Shown here: positions 1 to 10,101 of the stretch, one piece after another | Layout of the letters: the number at the start of each line of letters is the position of its first letter | How positions within the stretch are numbered: the stretch's first letter is position 1 | DNA from: Gibbula magus | Taxonomy: Eukaryota; Mollusca; Gastropoda; Trochida; Trochidae | DNA length: 64,000 nucleotides | Assembly: GCA_936450465.1 (NCBI GenBank) | Contig: OW388300.1 | Location: forward strand, 22,073,232-22,137,231 | Direction: 5' to 3' | Translations under genes and position numbers: made by a program | The notes under the pieces: model-generated | What the model was told of the DNA's origin: nothing | Databases searched by the model: none | Seen by the model: only the letters and a program-made list of their open reading frames with translations

Positions 1-927
1 CATGTTTGCTAAGTAATAAATTAATGTGTGGCAAAATCTGCTCGTGACTGGCCCATTGCTTCAGTCAAAAAAATAGCATGCTAAATACATGTAAAATTAT
101 AAAACAAACCATTATTCTATACATCTCTCACTTATCATACAGTTAATGTTTTATAGTTCAACAATAAATCAAAGTAATTTTGCTAACAGATTTTCAGTGG
201 AATAAATTTTTAATAGAGATATTATGATTTGTTTTAAAATAGAGATTTTGATTAAGCAAGGGAAAAAAAAAGGTTATTAGGTATGAAACAACTGACCTAA
301 TTTGTATATTTCACACGGGTGCTGAACAGGATGTCATAATCTATTTTTAGGTGTCTTCATATCTGTTGCTGAGTTATGAACATAATTAGGTCAATGACCC
401 AATTGCTATTGCATACCTCCTATTTCTTGAAAAAACCAGTTTAAACCAGTTTTCAGAATTAGTATAAATAATCTGGAAATTTTGAAATTACTTAAGTCCT
501 TTCTTCATTGCCCTTGAAAAAAAGACGTGATCCAGCAGAATCTCAGGCCGATTATTGTGAAGACATCTCGAAATGTAAGTAATTATTTTATTATCATGAA
601 AACTTTTTTAACCTTAAGTTCTTCAGAATTTTTTTTTATTTTTTATGATTCATAACAGGATGACAGTGTTTCAGTCTGGTGATGATAGCAAGGAACTACA
701 AGCAACCATTAAAATTGAGTCGATAAATCATTTGAAAACCGACTTCAAAAATAATAGTCATTTGGGCTCCATTTTTTATTTGTTCACGGCCCCATTTTTT
801 TTTGGTGGATCAATTTCGATTTAGTTGATCCAGGTTAAAACCGGGTATAGGGAACAGGTGCTCAATTCTGAAATGAACAAAAACGCAAACATAAGTTTCA
901 GTATAGGACATAATGTGTAATAAACTA
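1..927. other. Non-coding flank, no supported gene
   Basis: This AT-rich stretch has no open frame of useful length. A GTAAGT donor-like site at about 592-597 on the plus strand follows a short open run, but the nearest acceptor, at about 658, brings an immediate in-frame stop, so I do not call an exon. No repeats or RNA genes were recognised. Confidence 0.5.
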
Positions 928-2029
928 TTAAAAACAACTATTCTGATAATGTTCATATTGAGATGAGATGCAGCTAAGCAAAATTAAATATATTTATATG
1001 TGACAACATAATAATAAATAATAATTTACATACATGTAATCGAGCTGTTCCCTTAACCGGGCCACCTCTGCTTTTAGGAGGTTAACCTCCTCCTGTATGG
1101 GCCTAACTGTGGGGGCTGGTTGGGCCATCAATACCGTTCTATAACAAAAAGTTGTGACATAGGTAAAATACTCTGAATTTACACAGGACATCAAATACAT
1201 TATAGTCATTTAAGAGAAAACATCAACTTACAAGGGTGAGGCAGGTCGATAGGGTGCAGGTGGGGGTGAGGGTGGGGCTGCAGCTGATGGCGCAGCTTGT
1301 TGCTGCATCTGTTGCTGCATCTGCTGCTGCTGTTTTAAAAAAAAACATGAAAACAATTTAGTAGTTCATTAATCTTCCGTTTTTTTTTATGTGTCTTTCG
1401 TTTGTTTCTTAATTAGTTCAGCAGGGAAAATAAACCCTAGTTGTTTCAAACTGTGAACACAATAAATTAAATTGTATTAAAGAAAAGAAAATAAAAAATA
1501 GGAATACTTACAGCCTCCATTTCTTCAAGAAAATGGATGATTTCTTGATCATCCCTGTAACCAACAGATTATTATGTTTTACAGTATAAGTTAACTCATT
1601 ATGAAGGGACTTTTAATAAATCTATCTACTTTTATAGTCATACACATGATAAACTTTTTAAAAAAACATTCATTTCTTAAAACTGAAGAAGATTAACAAA
1701 TGGAGATTAACAAAATCATATAAATCTTAGAGGGGATACACCCTTCAAAAGTACTGAGAAAAAATTAAATAGCAGAATATAACTTACACAGTAGCAAAGT
1801 GGGGTTCAAACCCATCCTGTGCATTTTCATCACTGAAAAAGATAACCAAAAAAAGTTATAGTAAGGAATAGTAACATGTATGTATGATAAAAACTAGAAA
1901 TGTAAATTCATATTAAAATTAAGTGTTGGGAATAACTCACAAGTTTTCCATAGTGCTGCGGTACAGGATGTATGGTAGAACATGGAATGTACATAGACCT
2001 TTATACTGGGGATGGGAAGCAACAATCAT
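928..2029 (-). CDS. Spliced gene, small Gln/Pro-rich protein with leucine-zipper-like stretch
   Basis: Minus-strand exons can be joined at 1941-1951 (or from an in-frame upstream ATG at 2029), 1788-1832, 1512-1554, 1232-1329 and 1034-1138, with a tentative last exon 928-973 ending in TAA. Every intron starts GTAAGT, GTGAGT or GTATGT and ends in AG. The reading phase is kept across all junctions, which is hard to get by chance. The product of about 110-150 residues has an acidic start (DENAQDGFEPHF), a second acidic exon (DDQEIIHFLEEMEA), a QQQMQQQMQQQ run followed by Ala/Pro-rich sequence, and a heptad-like segment EEVNLLKAEVARLREQLD that could form a coiled coil. I do not recognise the family; a host nuclear adaptor or a transposon accessory protein are both possible. 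The last exon and the choice between the two starts are uncertain. Confidence 0.6.
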
Positions 2030-2801
2030 TTATACTCAGGACATATGCATACATTCATGGCTAGTAAATGAGCATAGAGCCCTTGATAAGTATATATAAT
2101 GTTTAAAATGGTCAATCATGCCAAATTGGTCACACTAAGATGCAAATGACCCTACAAACATGCTCACTGACATGCAGTGTAAGTAACCACTATTTTAGGA
2201 CAATAACATGTCAGATGTGTATAGAGTAAATGAGAAAATGGGTATACCAAAATACCAACACATTTGTATCCCTGTAAATGTGATAAATTGACAGATGTTT
2301 AATATGGACAAGGGTAAAACTGACAATGTTAATGATTTGAAAAAGGCAAAATTAGATTTGTATAGTAGACTTCAGAAAGAATTTTTTAATATAATAAACA
2401 ACCCATGGAACACAATTCTGGATGAAAACATTTTCATTACCTGACATTTGCAATAAAAACAATCATAAGATCTAAATCTTACTAATGAGCATATATACTG
2501 TTTTTATAAACACATGAGTAAACTTCTTTGATCAGATCATTCTAAAATTCTGAAATGAATAGAAATACATATGACAATGCAGTGGAAAGTTGTACACACA
2601 AGGCTGAAAGAGTTATCTCCCTTCAACAATATTGTCAGGTGGAATTTGCACTATATCATTCAAGAGAGAAGTCACATTGAGTGATTACTTTGAAACATAG
2701 CCCATGTCACTAAGGCTGCAGGCTCCCTTCATTTTATAATTGCTTATTTTGAAACGATCCGATTTTTTAAAACTTAATGTATTTATTTATTTCAATTTCA
2801 G
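2030..2801. other. Gap between spliced gene and PolB
   Basis: No open frame or RNA gene is visible. One Polinton end should lie here, but I found no stretch that matches the reverse complement of 16322-17578. A pyrimidine-rich tract ending in TTTCAG directly precedes the PolB ATG and looks like a splice acceptor. Confidence 0.45.
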
Positions 2802-5800
2802 ATGGACAATATTTTTAGAGAAGCTGTCTTGACAAGTTTGAATTCCTTCACAACAAGCTGTGAACTATTGTTCTGGAGAGATTATTTGGGCTTGGAAAAT
2901 AATGAAGCCATACATTTAAAACTGATCGAGTTGCTTTGTAAAGAAACACAGAAGCAAGAAGAAACCCCCATGAATACAAGGGAGGAAACAGAAAACATGG
3001 AAACTGAAAACTATGATGAACTTGCTACACTATGTGTCCAGGATAATGAATTTATAGACAGGTATGTCCCCTGTCAAGAGACCCCAGATCAAGATGATCA
3101 AGGGGAAATTACATCTTTTAAGAGTGTGGACAACATGGAAACACAAGAGTATGATGAATTGACACAACTATGTATAAAAGATGGTGAATGGTCAGACAAG
3201 GGTAAAGGGTTGCCATGTCAATTTTGTGGAGAAACATTTCGCCGAGTCCCTCAACTGGCTAGACATCGTCAGCAGTGTCTCAAATGTCCACCCCCAGTTA
3301 TCCAACCATCAACATCAAAGGAACAAGAGTCTCAGGCTTTACCAGGTCCTCTGAGGAGTAAAATGGCAAGAATGGATGATCTTTTTCGATCACCCATCAA
3401 AGAACCTTCAATGAAGAGGTCAGCCCCTTCACAATTATCACCACCAGAAATACCATCTTCTTCCAAACGACTCAGACTGTCAGATGTGGAGATAGATGAG
3501 GTAATTAATGAGTTCTTTCAACCTGGGGGCAGTCTTCCTGAGCATTGGGAAGAAGTTGTAAGGGATTTTGATTTAGATCTTTTCAATCAAGAAGGGGGAG
3601 GGAATGGTGAAGAGGAACCAAATCAGGCAGAGCAAAACACAGATAAAGTTACTGACAAAGAGGGAGATAATGATAAACCACCTTATGAGTTTAGATTAAG
3701 ACGTGAGAGAACATTTGCCAAAAATGCTGCTGTAGAGAAGATCTATAATGTCAGGTTCAATGATGAATTTAAGGGAACCAATCTTAGTTATTTACATGAT
3801 AGTCTTCATGACATGTTTGATGATGTATTGCGGAAAGCTAGAGGGGATTTAGAGGATAATGATCTTTGTCGCATTGTCATCCGTCACGAAAATTTGGATA
3901 CACCTGTAGTCATAGCATTAAGACCTCTGGAAAAAATGAATTCGAACGTCATATTGACACACATAGAAAATGTCATGAAAAGTCATCAAACTCTACTGTT
4001 AAATGACAGTTTTGATATAGACATTGGCATGATTGATATGCCCAAGGGCCGGGGAAGTGGTCATAATTTTTTTAATGTGCAAGAAAGTGTGAAAGAAAAA
4101 CACTCTATTGTGGAAATAAAAAATACAGACAATTTATGTTTGGCAAGATCTTTGGCGGTTTGTTTTGCAAAAAGTCACATGACCTCAAAATCTGATTGGG
4201 AGGATCTTCTCAAGTCACATCCGTTAGACAAATGTCAGTGTTCACATACACACCTCAGTTTACCTGATCAGAAAATATCCCATACGGCCCATCTGGCTTT
4301 AGAACATCAGAAATGTCCCCCAAATCTGTATACCAATTTACGTAAGTATGCAAAGCAACAAACCATCTTTGCTACCATTCTTTCTGACAAAGCAAGTGTT
4401 TCAAAAGACAGGGCTGCTAGTCTATCTGATATATCTAAATTTGAAAAAGTGCTAGGATGTCAAATTTTGGTGGTCAGTGCAGAATTGGGCAATAAGTTTA
4501 TGACAAAAGGTTATAATGATAACAGAAAGCAGTTGTTTGTGTATTTGGTGGGAAAACATTTCCATGCCATTCCGAACATTTCAGGCTTTTTTGGTAACAG
4601 CTATTTCTGCAAACACTGTCTCACACCTTTTAGTAATAAGGAGAAACATTCTTGTGAAAATTATTGCAGAGTTTGTAAAAGGCCATCTTGTACAAAATTG
4701 GATAATCCAGTCAACTGTCCAGACTGTCACATGCAGTGCCGATCAGAAGCATGTTTTAAGGCCCATAAGAAAATGAAAAAAGATAATCTTCCTTCAGAAT
4801 GTCAGACCTATTGGCGATGTCCACAATGTTTCAAAGTTTTGAATCGTGGGACCAAAGCAGAGCATGACTGTAATCAATACAAGTGTCAACCTTGTCAAAA
4901 GATGGTTGATTTCGGTCATCACTGTTATCACATTCCCCTTCAAATAGATAACAAACATAAGATAAAAAAAATCATCATGTTTGACTTTGAATGCACTCAA
5001 GATGAAGTTACTACTTGTATAGATGGCTATGTTCCTTCCACTTGTTCACAATGTGGCCCCAAAGATGATTGCTCACACCATACAACATGTGCTAACTGTC
5101 ATGAAGTTTGGTGTGGTCATCAGGAACACAAACCCAATTTTGTTATTGCTCAAACGGTGTGTGATATCTGTAAAGATAAACCTTTGAATAAGGGCGCCAA
5201 ATGCAATAACTGTGGTTCTCGTTGTGTTCTATGTTCTAAATGGAACAAAAAATTCAAATGTTTCAAAACAGCACCATGTAATTCTTGTGGACAAAGAGAG
5301 GTGTTGTTCAAAGGTCCGAAAACTGCTGATCGTTTCTGTCACTGGCTGTTTTCAAAACAACATCACAATGCTTCAGTATTTGCTCATAACCTCAAAAGCT
5401 ATGATGGGACATTCTTGATGAATTATCTTATCAAAAACAGCATTATTCCTGACAAGATAGTATACAATGGGTCCAAACTGATGTATATGCATATTCCACG
5501 AGGGTTGAACATGCGTGTTCTGGACTCTCTCTCTTTCTTCAGTACAAATTTGGCTAAGCTCCCAGAGATGTTTCATCTGGAAGAATTGAAGAAAGGGTAT
5601 TTCCCTCACTATTTCAATACTTCAGCCAACCAAACCTATGTAGGTTCAATCCCTAATCCTCCCTTCTATGGTGTAGACAGTATGTCTACTGAAGGCAGGG
5701 CTGATTTCCTCAAATGGCATGCAGAACAAAAAGGCAAGGTGTTTGACTTTGCTCAAGAAATGGAAGACTATTGTAGGTCTGATGTCCAAATCTTGAGAGA

Positions 5801-7985
5801 AGCCCTCATGACCTTTAGACAATTGTTAATGTCTGTCACTAAAGGGTCAGGTCATGACCCGACTGAAGATCAAGAACCTGGTATTGATCCTCTGGACTAT
5901 GTCACCATTGCCAGTGTGTGTCATGGGGTATTCAAACACAAGTTCCTGACAGACTACACACATGTCAAACTGCTATGGCAAGGTAAGATCACCTCTTGGC
6001 TTCCTGTCAAAGAAGATGCCCAAAGTCAGGAATGGGTTGAAATTGAACCTGGATCTTGGCGAACCCTTCAATCAATTCAAGCAGCAGGGGGTGTAATACA
6101 AGAGTCTGAAACTCTACCAAGTGCTATTGCAAAACTACCAGCCAATAGCTATACCAAAGACCAATACAGTAAATCCTCCATTCAGTGGTTAGAGTGGGTC
6201 AGTCACGAAGAAGGTATTTACATACAACATGCATTGAATGAGGGGGAATTTCAAATTCCTGGCACCAATTATAAAGCTGATGGCAGACATGGACATCGAC
6301 TATGGGAGTACCAGGGTTGTATTTGGCATGGCTGCCCTACATGCTATCCCCATGACAGAGAGACCACAGTCTTACCTGGAACGAAACAGTCTATGAGTGA
6401 GCTTTATGCTCTGACAATGAAACGAAATGCTGTTATCAAAGAAAAAGGTTATAAGCTGGTCACCATCTGGGAGCATGAGTTTCACCAACAGCTTAAAGTC
6501 AACCCTGACATGAAGACCTTTGTATCCTCTTTAGATCTTCAAGATCGACTCAATCCCAGAGATTCATTTTTTGGTGGACGTACAAATGCAACCAAATTAT
6601 ATTATGAAGCTCAAGAGGATGAAGACATTCTTTATATGGATTTCACCTCCCTTTATCCCTGGGTCAACAAGTATGGTGAATATCCTATAGGTCATCCTCA
6701 AATTATCACAAGAGATTTCAAATCTTTGGGTGAATACTTTGATTTGGCCAAAGTCAAGATCCTCCCCCCTCGGGGTCTGTACCATCCTGTCTTGCCTCAT
6801 AAATCAAATGGCAAACTCAAATTTGCACTCTGTATGAGCTGTGCTGACCTTGAACAACAAACTCCTTGTCATCATTCTGACAAAGAGAGGTGTTTTGTAG
6901 GCACTTGGTGTATTCCAGAGTTGATCAAGGCATTGGAGAAAGGTTATGAAATTGTCAAAATTTATGAAATTTATCATTGGGAGGAAACAACACAATATGA
7001 CAAGACAACCAAATCAGGAGGACTGTTTGCTGACTACATTAACACTTTCTTGAAAATCAAGCAAGAGTCTTCTGATTGGCCTGCATGGTGTCAGACAGAT
7101 ACTGACAAGCAACAGTACATAGTCAATTATTTGGAGAATGAAGGTATTCAACTTGACCCTACTAAAATTCAGAAAAACCCCGGTTTAAGAGCCCTCTCTA
7201 AATTGATGTTGAACAGCTTCTGGGGTCGTTATGCTATGCGATCCAATTTGACTCAGACGAAATTTGTGTATTCTTCAAAATTGGAGGAATTTTATCAATT
7301 TTTGACTGACCAAAAAAAGACCCTTCAAAATTTTCACATTCTGAATGACAATGTAGCGCAGTTTCAATGGACTCATAATTCTGAATTCATTCCAGAAAGT
7401 GAGGCTACCAATATATTCATTGCTACCTTTACAACATGCTATGCCCGTCTGAAATTGTATTCAGTTTTAGATTTTCTCAAACAGCGTGTGTTGTATTACG
7501 ATACAGATTCTGTATTGTTTGTTTCACAATCTGATGATGTTAATCCTCCATTGGGGGACTATCTTGGTGAATTGACAGATGAACTAGAAGGGGATCCTAT
7601 TCAGATCTTTTGTTCAGGGGGGCCCAAAAATTATGCCTACAGTACAAAATCTGGCAAAGAAACATGTAAAGTCAGAGGTTTCACTTTGAATTACATCAAC
7701 TCTCTATTGATAAACTTTGATTCTGTAAGGAAACTTGTTCTTTCCAAAAAGGATATTTTGAATGACAAGTCCCAATCAACAGAGAGAAAGATCTGTAGCA
7801 TGACAAAATCGAAAAAAAGAAAATCAGATGATGGACAAGTATTAGACATTGTAAATCCATCCAAGATTTCAAGAGATAAACTTTCAAATAAAATTTACAA
7901 CAGATCAGAAACTAAAAAGTATCGTATTGTGTATACCAAAAGATCCATTCAAGAGGATTTAGATACTTTACCTTTTGGCTATTGA
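2802..7985 (+). CDS. polB: Polinton family B DNA polymerase (protein-primed type)
   Basis: This 1727-residue protein replicates the element. Exonuclease motifs are visible: Exo I FDFEC (D728, E730), Exo II HNLKSYDG (N863, D868) and Exo III YCRSDV (Y990, D994). Polymerase motifs are A DFTSLYP (D1280), B KLMLNSFWGRY (from K1467) and C YYDTDS (D1567, D1569), all intact. The N-terminal 700 residues are an extension. It has two copies of a short acidic motif (66-84 and 112-130), a C2HC zinc finger (C139, C142, H155, C159), a lysine/arginine-rich linker, a conserved block around D443-NLCLAR and a dense Cys/His cluster at about 600-710. The extension is long for a Polinton polymerase, and its role is unknown; family members often carry a primer-protein or nuclease-like part there, but I cannot assign one. 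The ATG at 2802 is the first in frame and follows an acceptor-like TTTCAG, so a 5' intron or trans-splicing is possible. Confidence 0.96.
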   Translation: MDNIFREAVLTSLNSFTTSCELLFWRDYLGLENNEAIHLKLIELLCKETQKQEETPMNTREETENMETENYDELATLCVQDNEFIDRYVPCQETPDQDDQGEITSFKSVDNMETQEYDELTQLCIKDGEWSDKGKGLPCQFCGETFRRVPQLARHRQQCLKCPPPVIQPSTSKEQESQALPGPLRSKMARMDDLFRSPIKEPSMKRSAPSQLSPPEIPSSSKRLRLSDVEIDEVINEFFQPGGSLPEHWEEVVRDFDLDLFNQEGGGNGEEEPNQAEQNTDKVTDKEGDNDKPPYEFRLRRERTFAKNAAVEKIYNVRFNDEFKGTNLSYLHDSLHDMFDDVLRKARGDLEDNDLCRIVIRHENLDTPVVIALRPLEKMNSNVILTHIENVMKSHQTLLLNDSFDIDIGMIDMPKGRGSGHNFFNVQESVKEKHSIVEIKNTDNLCLARSLAVCFAKSHMTSKSDWEDLLKSHPLDKCQCSHTHLSLPDQKISHTAHLALEHQKCPPNLYTNLRKYAKQQTIFATILSDKASVSKDRAASLSDISKFEKVLGCQILVVSAELGNKFMTKGYNDNRKQLFVYLVGKHFHAIPNISGFFGNSYFCKHCLTPFSNKEKHSCENYCRVCKRPSCTKLDNPVNCPDCHMQCRSEACFKAHKKMKKDNLPSECQTYWRCPQCFKVLNRGTKAEHDCNQYKCQPCQKMVDFGHHCYHIPLQIDNKHKIKKIIMFDFECTQDEVTTCIDGYVPSTCSQCGPKDDCSHHTTCANCHEVWCGHQEHKPNFVIAQTVCDICKDKPLNKGAKCNNCGSRCVLCSKWNKKFKCFKTAPCNSCGQREVLFKGPKTADRFCHWLFSKQHHNASVFAHNLKSYDGTFLMNYLIKNSIIPDKIVYNGSKLMYMHIPRGLNMRVLDSLSFFSTNLAKLPEMFHLEELKKGYFPHYFNTSANQTYVGSIPNPPFYGVDSMSTEGRADFLKWHAEQKGKVFDFAQEMEDYCRSDVQILREALMTFRQLLMSVTKGSGHDPTEDQEPGIDPLDYVTIASVCHGVFKHKFLTDYTHVKLLWQGKITSWLPVKEDAQSQEWVEIEPGSWRTLQSIQAAGGVIQESETLPSAIAKLPANSYTKDQYSKSSIQWLEWVSHEEGIYIQHALNEGEFQIPGTNYKADGRHGHRLWEYQGCIWHGCPTCYPHDRETTVLPGTKQSMSELYALTMKRNAVIKEKGYKLVTIWEHEFHQQLKVNPDMKTFVSSLDLQDRLNPRDSFFGGRTNATKLYYEAQEDEDILYMDFTSLYPWVNKYGEYPIGHPQIITRDFKSLGEYFDLAKVKILPPRGLYHPVLPHKSNGKLKFALCMSCADLEQQTPCHHSDKERCFVGTWCIPELIKALEKGYEIVKIYEIYHWEETTQYDKTTKSGGLFADYINTFLKIKQESSDWPAWCQTDTDKQQYIVNYLENEGIQLDPTKIQKNPGLRALSKLMLNSFWGRYAMRSNLTQTKFVYSSKLEEFYQFLTDQKKTLQNFHILNDNVAQFQWTHNSEFIPESEATNIFIATFTTCYARLKLYSVLDFLKQRVLYYDTDSVLFVSQSDDVNPPLGDYLGELTDELEGDPIQIFCSGGPKNYAYSTKSGKETCKVRGFTLNYINSLLINFDSVRKLVLSKKDILNDKSQSTERKICSMTKSKKRKSDDGQVLDIVNPSKISRDKLSNKIYNRSETKKYRIVYTKRSIQEDLDTLPFGY

Positions 7986-8066
7986 ATTGACAACCACATA
8001 GTGTCATCACGAAAGCGAATGGGAGCCACTTACACAGCCACTTTTATAACAGGCAGCCACTTTCGC

Positions 8067-8550
8067 AGCCATTTCAGGGCCACACCAGGGCCATATGTAT
8101 GTAGTCAGGGCCATTTCAGGGCCATATGTATGTAGTCAGGGCCACTTCAGGGCCACTTTAGGGCCATATGTATGTAGTCAGGGCCATTTCAGGGCCACTT
8201 CAGGGCCATATGTTTATAGTCAGGGCCAAATCAGGGCCATATGTATGTAGTCAGGGTCACTTCAGGGCCACTTTAGGGCCATATGTATGTAGTCAGGGCC
8301 ATTTCAGGGCCACTTCAGGGCCATATGTATGTATTCAGGGTCATTTTCAGGGCCATATGTATGTAGTCAGGGCCATTTCAGGGCCACTTCAGGGCCATAT
8401 GTATGTATTCAGGGTCATTTTCAGGGCCATATGTATGTAGTCAGGGTCACTTCAGGGCCACTTTAGGGCCATATGTATGTAGTCAGGGCCATTTCAGGGC
8501 CACTTCAGGGCCATATGTATGTATTCAGGGTCATTTTCAGGGTCATTACA
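8067..8550. repeat. Minisatellite of AGGGCCA-rich units between PolB and ATPase
   Basis: Irregular tandem copies alternate between a segment with GGGCCATATGTATGTAGTCA and shorter CAGGGCCATTT or CAGGGCCACTT modules. Modules join in several combinations, giving higher-order units. It fills most of the 595-nt gap between the two genes. A 90-codon open frame inside it is a by-product of the repeat. It is unrelated to the 27-bp minisatellite on the right. Confidence 0.9.
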
Positions 8551-8580
8551 TGATTAACCATTAAGGAGTTAAGACATAGT

Positions 8581-9456
8581 ATGGGTAGGATTAAGAAAGA
8601 TTGTCCAGTACCAGGTTGTAAAGCTCGAAATTTATCAAGACTTCCTAACCATCTGTCGCAAGTTCATAAGCTGAATTCTGACAAGAAACCTTGGTTAAAG
8701 AAGAAGGAATACATGATGGAAGTACAAACAACAACACCAAAGTCAGCTGTGACCTGGAGTCCTGAAGCTGTGATTGATCCTACTAAACCTTGGTGGGAGA
8801 CACAGAGTCTGACACCATTTGAACCTTGCTCAAGTATGTGTGTAGTTGGACCCTCGGGAGCAGGCAAGACGCAATGGGTGTACAAACTACTGAAACATTT
8901 AACTGGGATGTACGTGAAAGACCCTCCTAAGAAGATTATGTACTGTTATGGTGTATACCAAACCTTGTTTGATGAGATTGAAACAAAAATATATAACATT
9001 GTTTTCCAACAAGGTTTACCGACAGAAGCAGATTTAGAAGAATTTACTAGTAATGGGCAACATGGTCTCATTATTTTGGACGATCTAATGCAACAAGTAA
9101 TTGGATCCAAACAAATGGAACTTTTATTTACGCAAGGATGCCACCATCGGCTTCTGAGTGTGATATTTATTACACAAAACTTGTATGGCCAATCTAAATC
9201 AGCTCGTACTATAGCATTGAACACTTGGTATTTAGTTTTGTTTAAAAATGTACGTGATACCTCACAGATAATGACTCTTGGAAGACAATTATTTCCTGGA
9301 CGCGCTGGTGTCTTAGTGGAAGCCTATACAGATGCTGTGAAAAAGCCTTATGGTTATATTGTGATTGATATGTCTCCACGAACTGATGATAAACTGAGAC
9401 TGAAAACCAGAATTTTTCCAGGAGAAGTTCCTGTTGTGTATGAACCAAAGGTATAA
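8581..9456 (+). CDS. FtsK/HerA-type (A32-like) genome packaging ATPase with zinc finger
   Basis: This 291-residue protein is predicted to pump element DNA into capsids. Residues 8-29 form a C2H2 finger (C8, C13, H24, H29). The P-loop is GPSGAGKT at 90-97 and Walker B is LIILDD at 163-168. The segment SVIFITQNLYG after it fits the sensor-like ITQN region of A32-like ATPases. The length matches Polinton and adintovirus ATPases. It starts 31 nt after the minisatellite, and its stop codon lies within a TATA-like element that probably drives the next gene. The N-terminal finger could recognise the genome ends, but that is inference. Confidence 0.92.
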   Translation: MGRIKKDCPVPGCKARNLSRLPNHLSQVHKLNSDKKPWLKKKEYMMEVQTTTPKSAVTWSPEAVIDPTKPWWETQSLTPFEPCSSMCVVGPSGAGKTQWVYKLLKHLTGMYVKDPPKKIMYCYGVYQTLFDEIETKIYNIVFQQGLPTEADLEEFTSNGQHGLIILDDLMQQVIGSKQMELLFTQGCHHRLLSVIFITQNLYGQSKSARTIALNTWYLVLFKNVRDTSQIMTLGRQLFPGRAGVLVEAYTDAVKKPYGYIVIDMSPRTDDKLRLKTRIFPGEVPVVYEPKV

Positions 9457-9459
9457 AAA
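9452..9459 (+). promoter_or_regulatory. TATA box overlapping ATPase stop codon
   Basis: TATAAAAA includes the TAA stop of the ATPase and lies 36 nt before the ATG at 9495. Its spacing and sequence suit a core promoter for the small membrane-protein gene. Confidence 0.55.
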
Positions 9460-9494
9460 CGTGTCTCACTTGATAGTTAATATCATATGTCAAC

Positions 9495-9740
9495 ATGAAT
9501 AGCAACAGTGAAGTTGATGACTGTCAAATGTCTCTGGACATTCAATCTCCCTATGTGGAAAGACCCTCTTCATTGAAACGGATTATCATTTTTCTATGGT
9601 GTATACTTGTTTTGATACTAACTATTGGATATACTCTTTCCCTACTATTGAGTGGGAGGAGTGTATTGTTGAATGGTCCTCTACCCATAGATTATATTGT
9701 GAATGGTTTCAATTACAGTACCCATGACTCATTGGTATAA
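9495..9740 (+). CDS. Small single-pass membrane protein
   Basis: The 81-residue product has a polar N-terminus, one strongly hydrophobic segment at about 29-53 (IIIFLWCILVLILTIGYTLS) and a short C-terminal tail with a possible N-glycosylation site, NYS, at 73-75. A basic residue pair just before the hydrophobic segment suggests the N-terminus is cytoplasmic. It sits between the ATPase and the two small unknowns, each boundary marked by a TATA-like element. Small membrane proteins recur in Polintons and adintoviruses; a role in particle entry or envelopment is only a guess. Confidence 0.65.
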   Translation: MNSNSEVDDCQMSLDIQSPYVERPSSLKRIIIFLWCILVLILTIGYTLSLLLSGRSVLLNGPLPIDYIVNGFNYSTHDSLV

Positions 9741-9743
9741 ATA
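9736..9743 (+). promoter_or_regulatory. TATA box overlapping stop codon of the membrane-protein gene
   Basis: TATAAATA contains the TAA stop of the preceding gene and ends 28 nt before the ATG at 9772. It repeats the arrangement seen at 9452. Confidence 0.55.
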
Positions 9744-9771
9744 GTAGTGTGAGTACTGTCGCCTTGTCAGA

Positions 9772-10101
9772 ATGTCAAAGACAATCAAGAAGCAACTATC
9801 GTTTCTGGAATCTTTGGAGTCTCTTTCTCCAACACAAAGAAGACTTCTTCTAAAACATTTGACATCTGTTCAAGTCAAGACTATATGTGAAATAGTAACC
9901 AATCTACTACAGCCCCAGTTTCCTTTGCCAAAAACATATGAGGCACAACTCAAGAGACATAAACACTTCTTAAGACAATTATCCAATCTTAAACTAAATT
10001 TGAGTAAGAAAAGAGAACTCATTCAAAAGAAAGGTTCTGTACTATTGCTTATTGTGAAAGCAACAATACCTTTCTTGAAGAAACATTATGCAGCATCTTA
10101 A
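9772..10101 (+). CDS. Small basic Polinton protein, Leu/Lys-rich, conserved unknown
   Basis: The 109 residues are rich in Leu and Lys and probably helical. They include LSPTQRRLLLKHLTSVQVKT, then CEIVTNLLQ, a KRHKHFLRQL stretch and a hydrophobic C-terminal patch (SVLLLIVKATIPFLKKHY). From memory, proteins with this order (LLKH, CEIxxN, RHKxxLRxL, hydrophobic tail) recur in metazoan Polintons next to the following gene. A core or membrane-active protein like adenovirus pX or pVI has been discussed for such small proteins, but nothing here proves it. The gene follows a TATA element and overlaps the next gene by 14 nt in another frame. Confidence 0.7.
   Translation: MSKTIKKQLSFLESLESLSPTQRRLLLKHLTSVQVKTICEIVTNLLQPQFPLPKTYEAQLKRHKHFLRQLSNLKLNLSKKRELIQKKGSVLLLIVKATIPFLKKHYAAS

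Noticed and set aside
538..670. Plus-strand exon with GTAAGT donor
   Set aside because: Joining to the next acceptor gives an immediate stop, and no homology was recognised.
8168..8440. 90-codon frame between PolB and ATPase
   Set aside because: It lies wholly inside the GGGCCA minisatellite and its residues just mirror the repeat.
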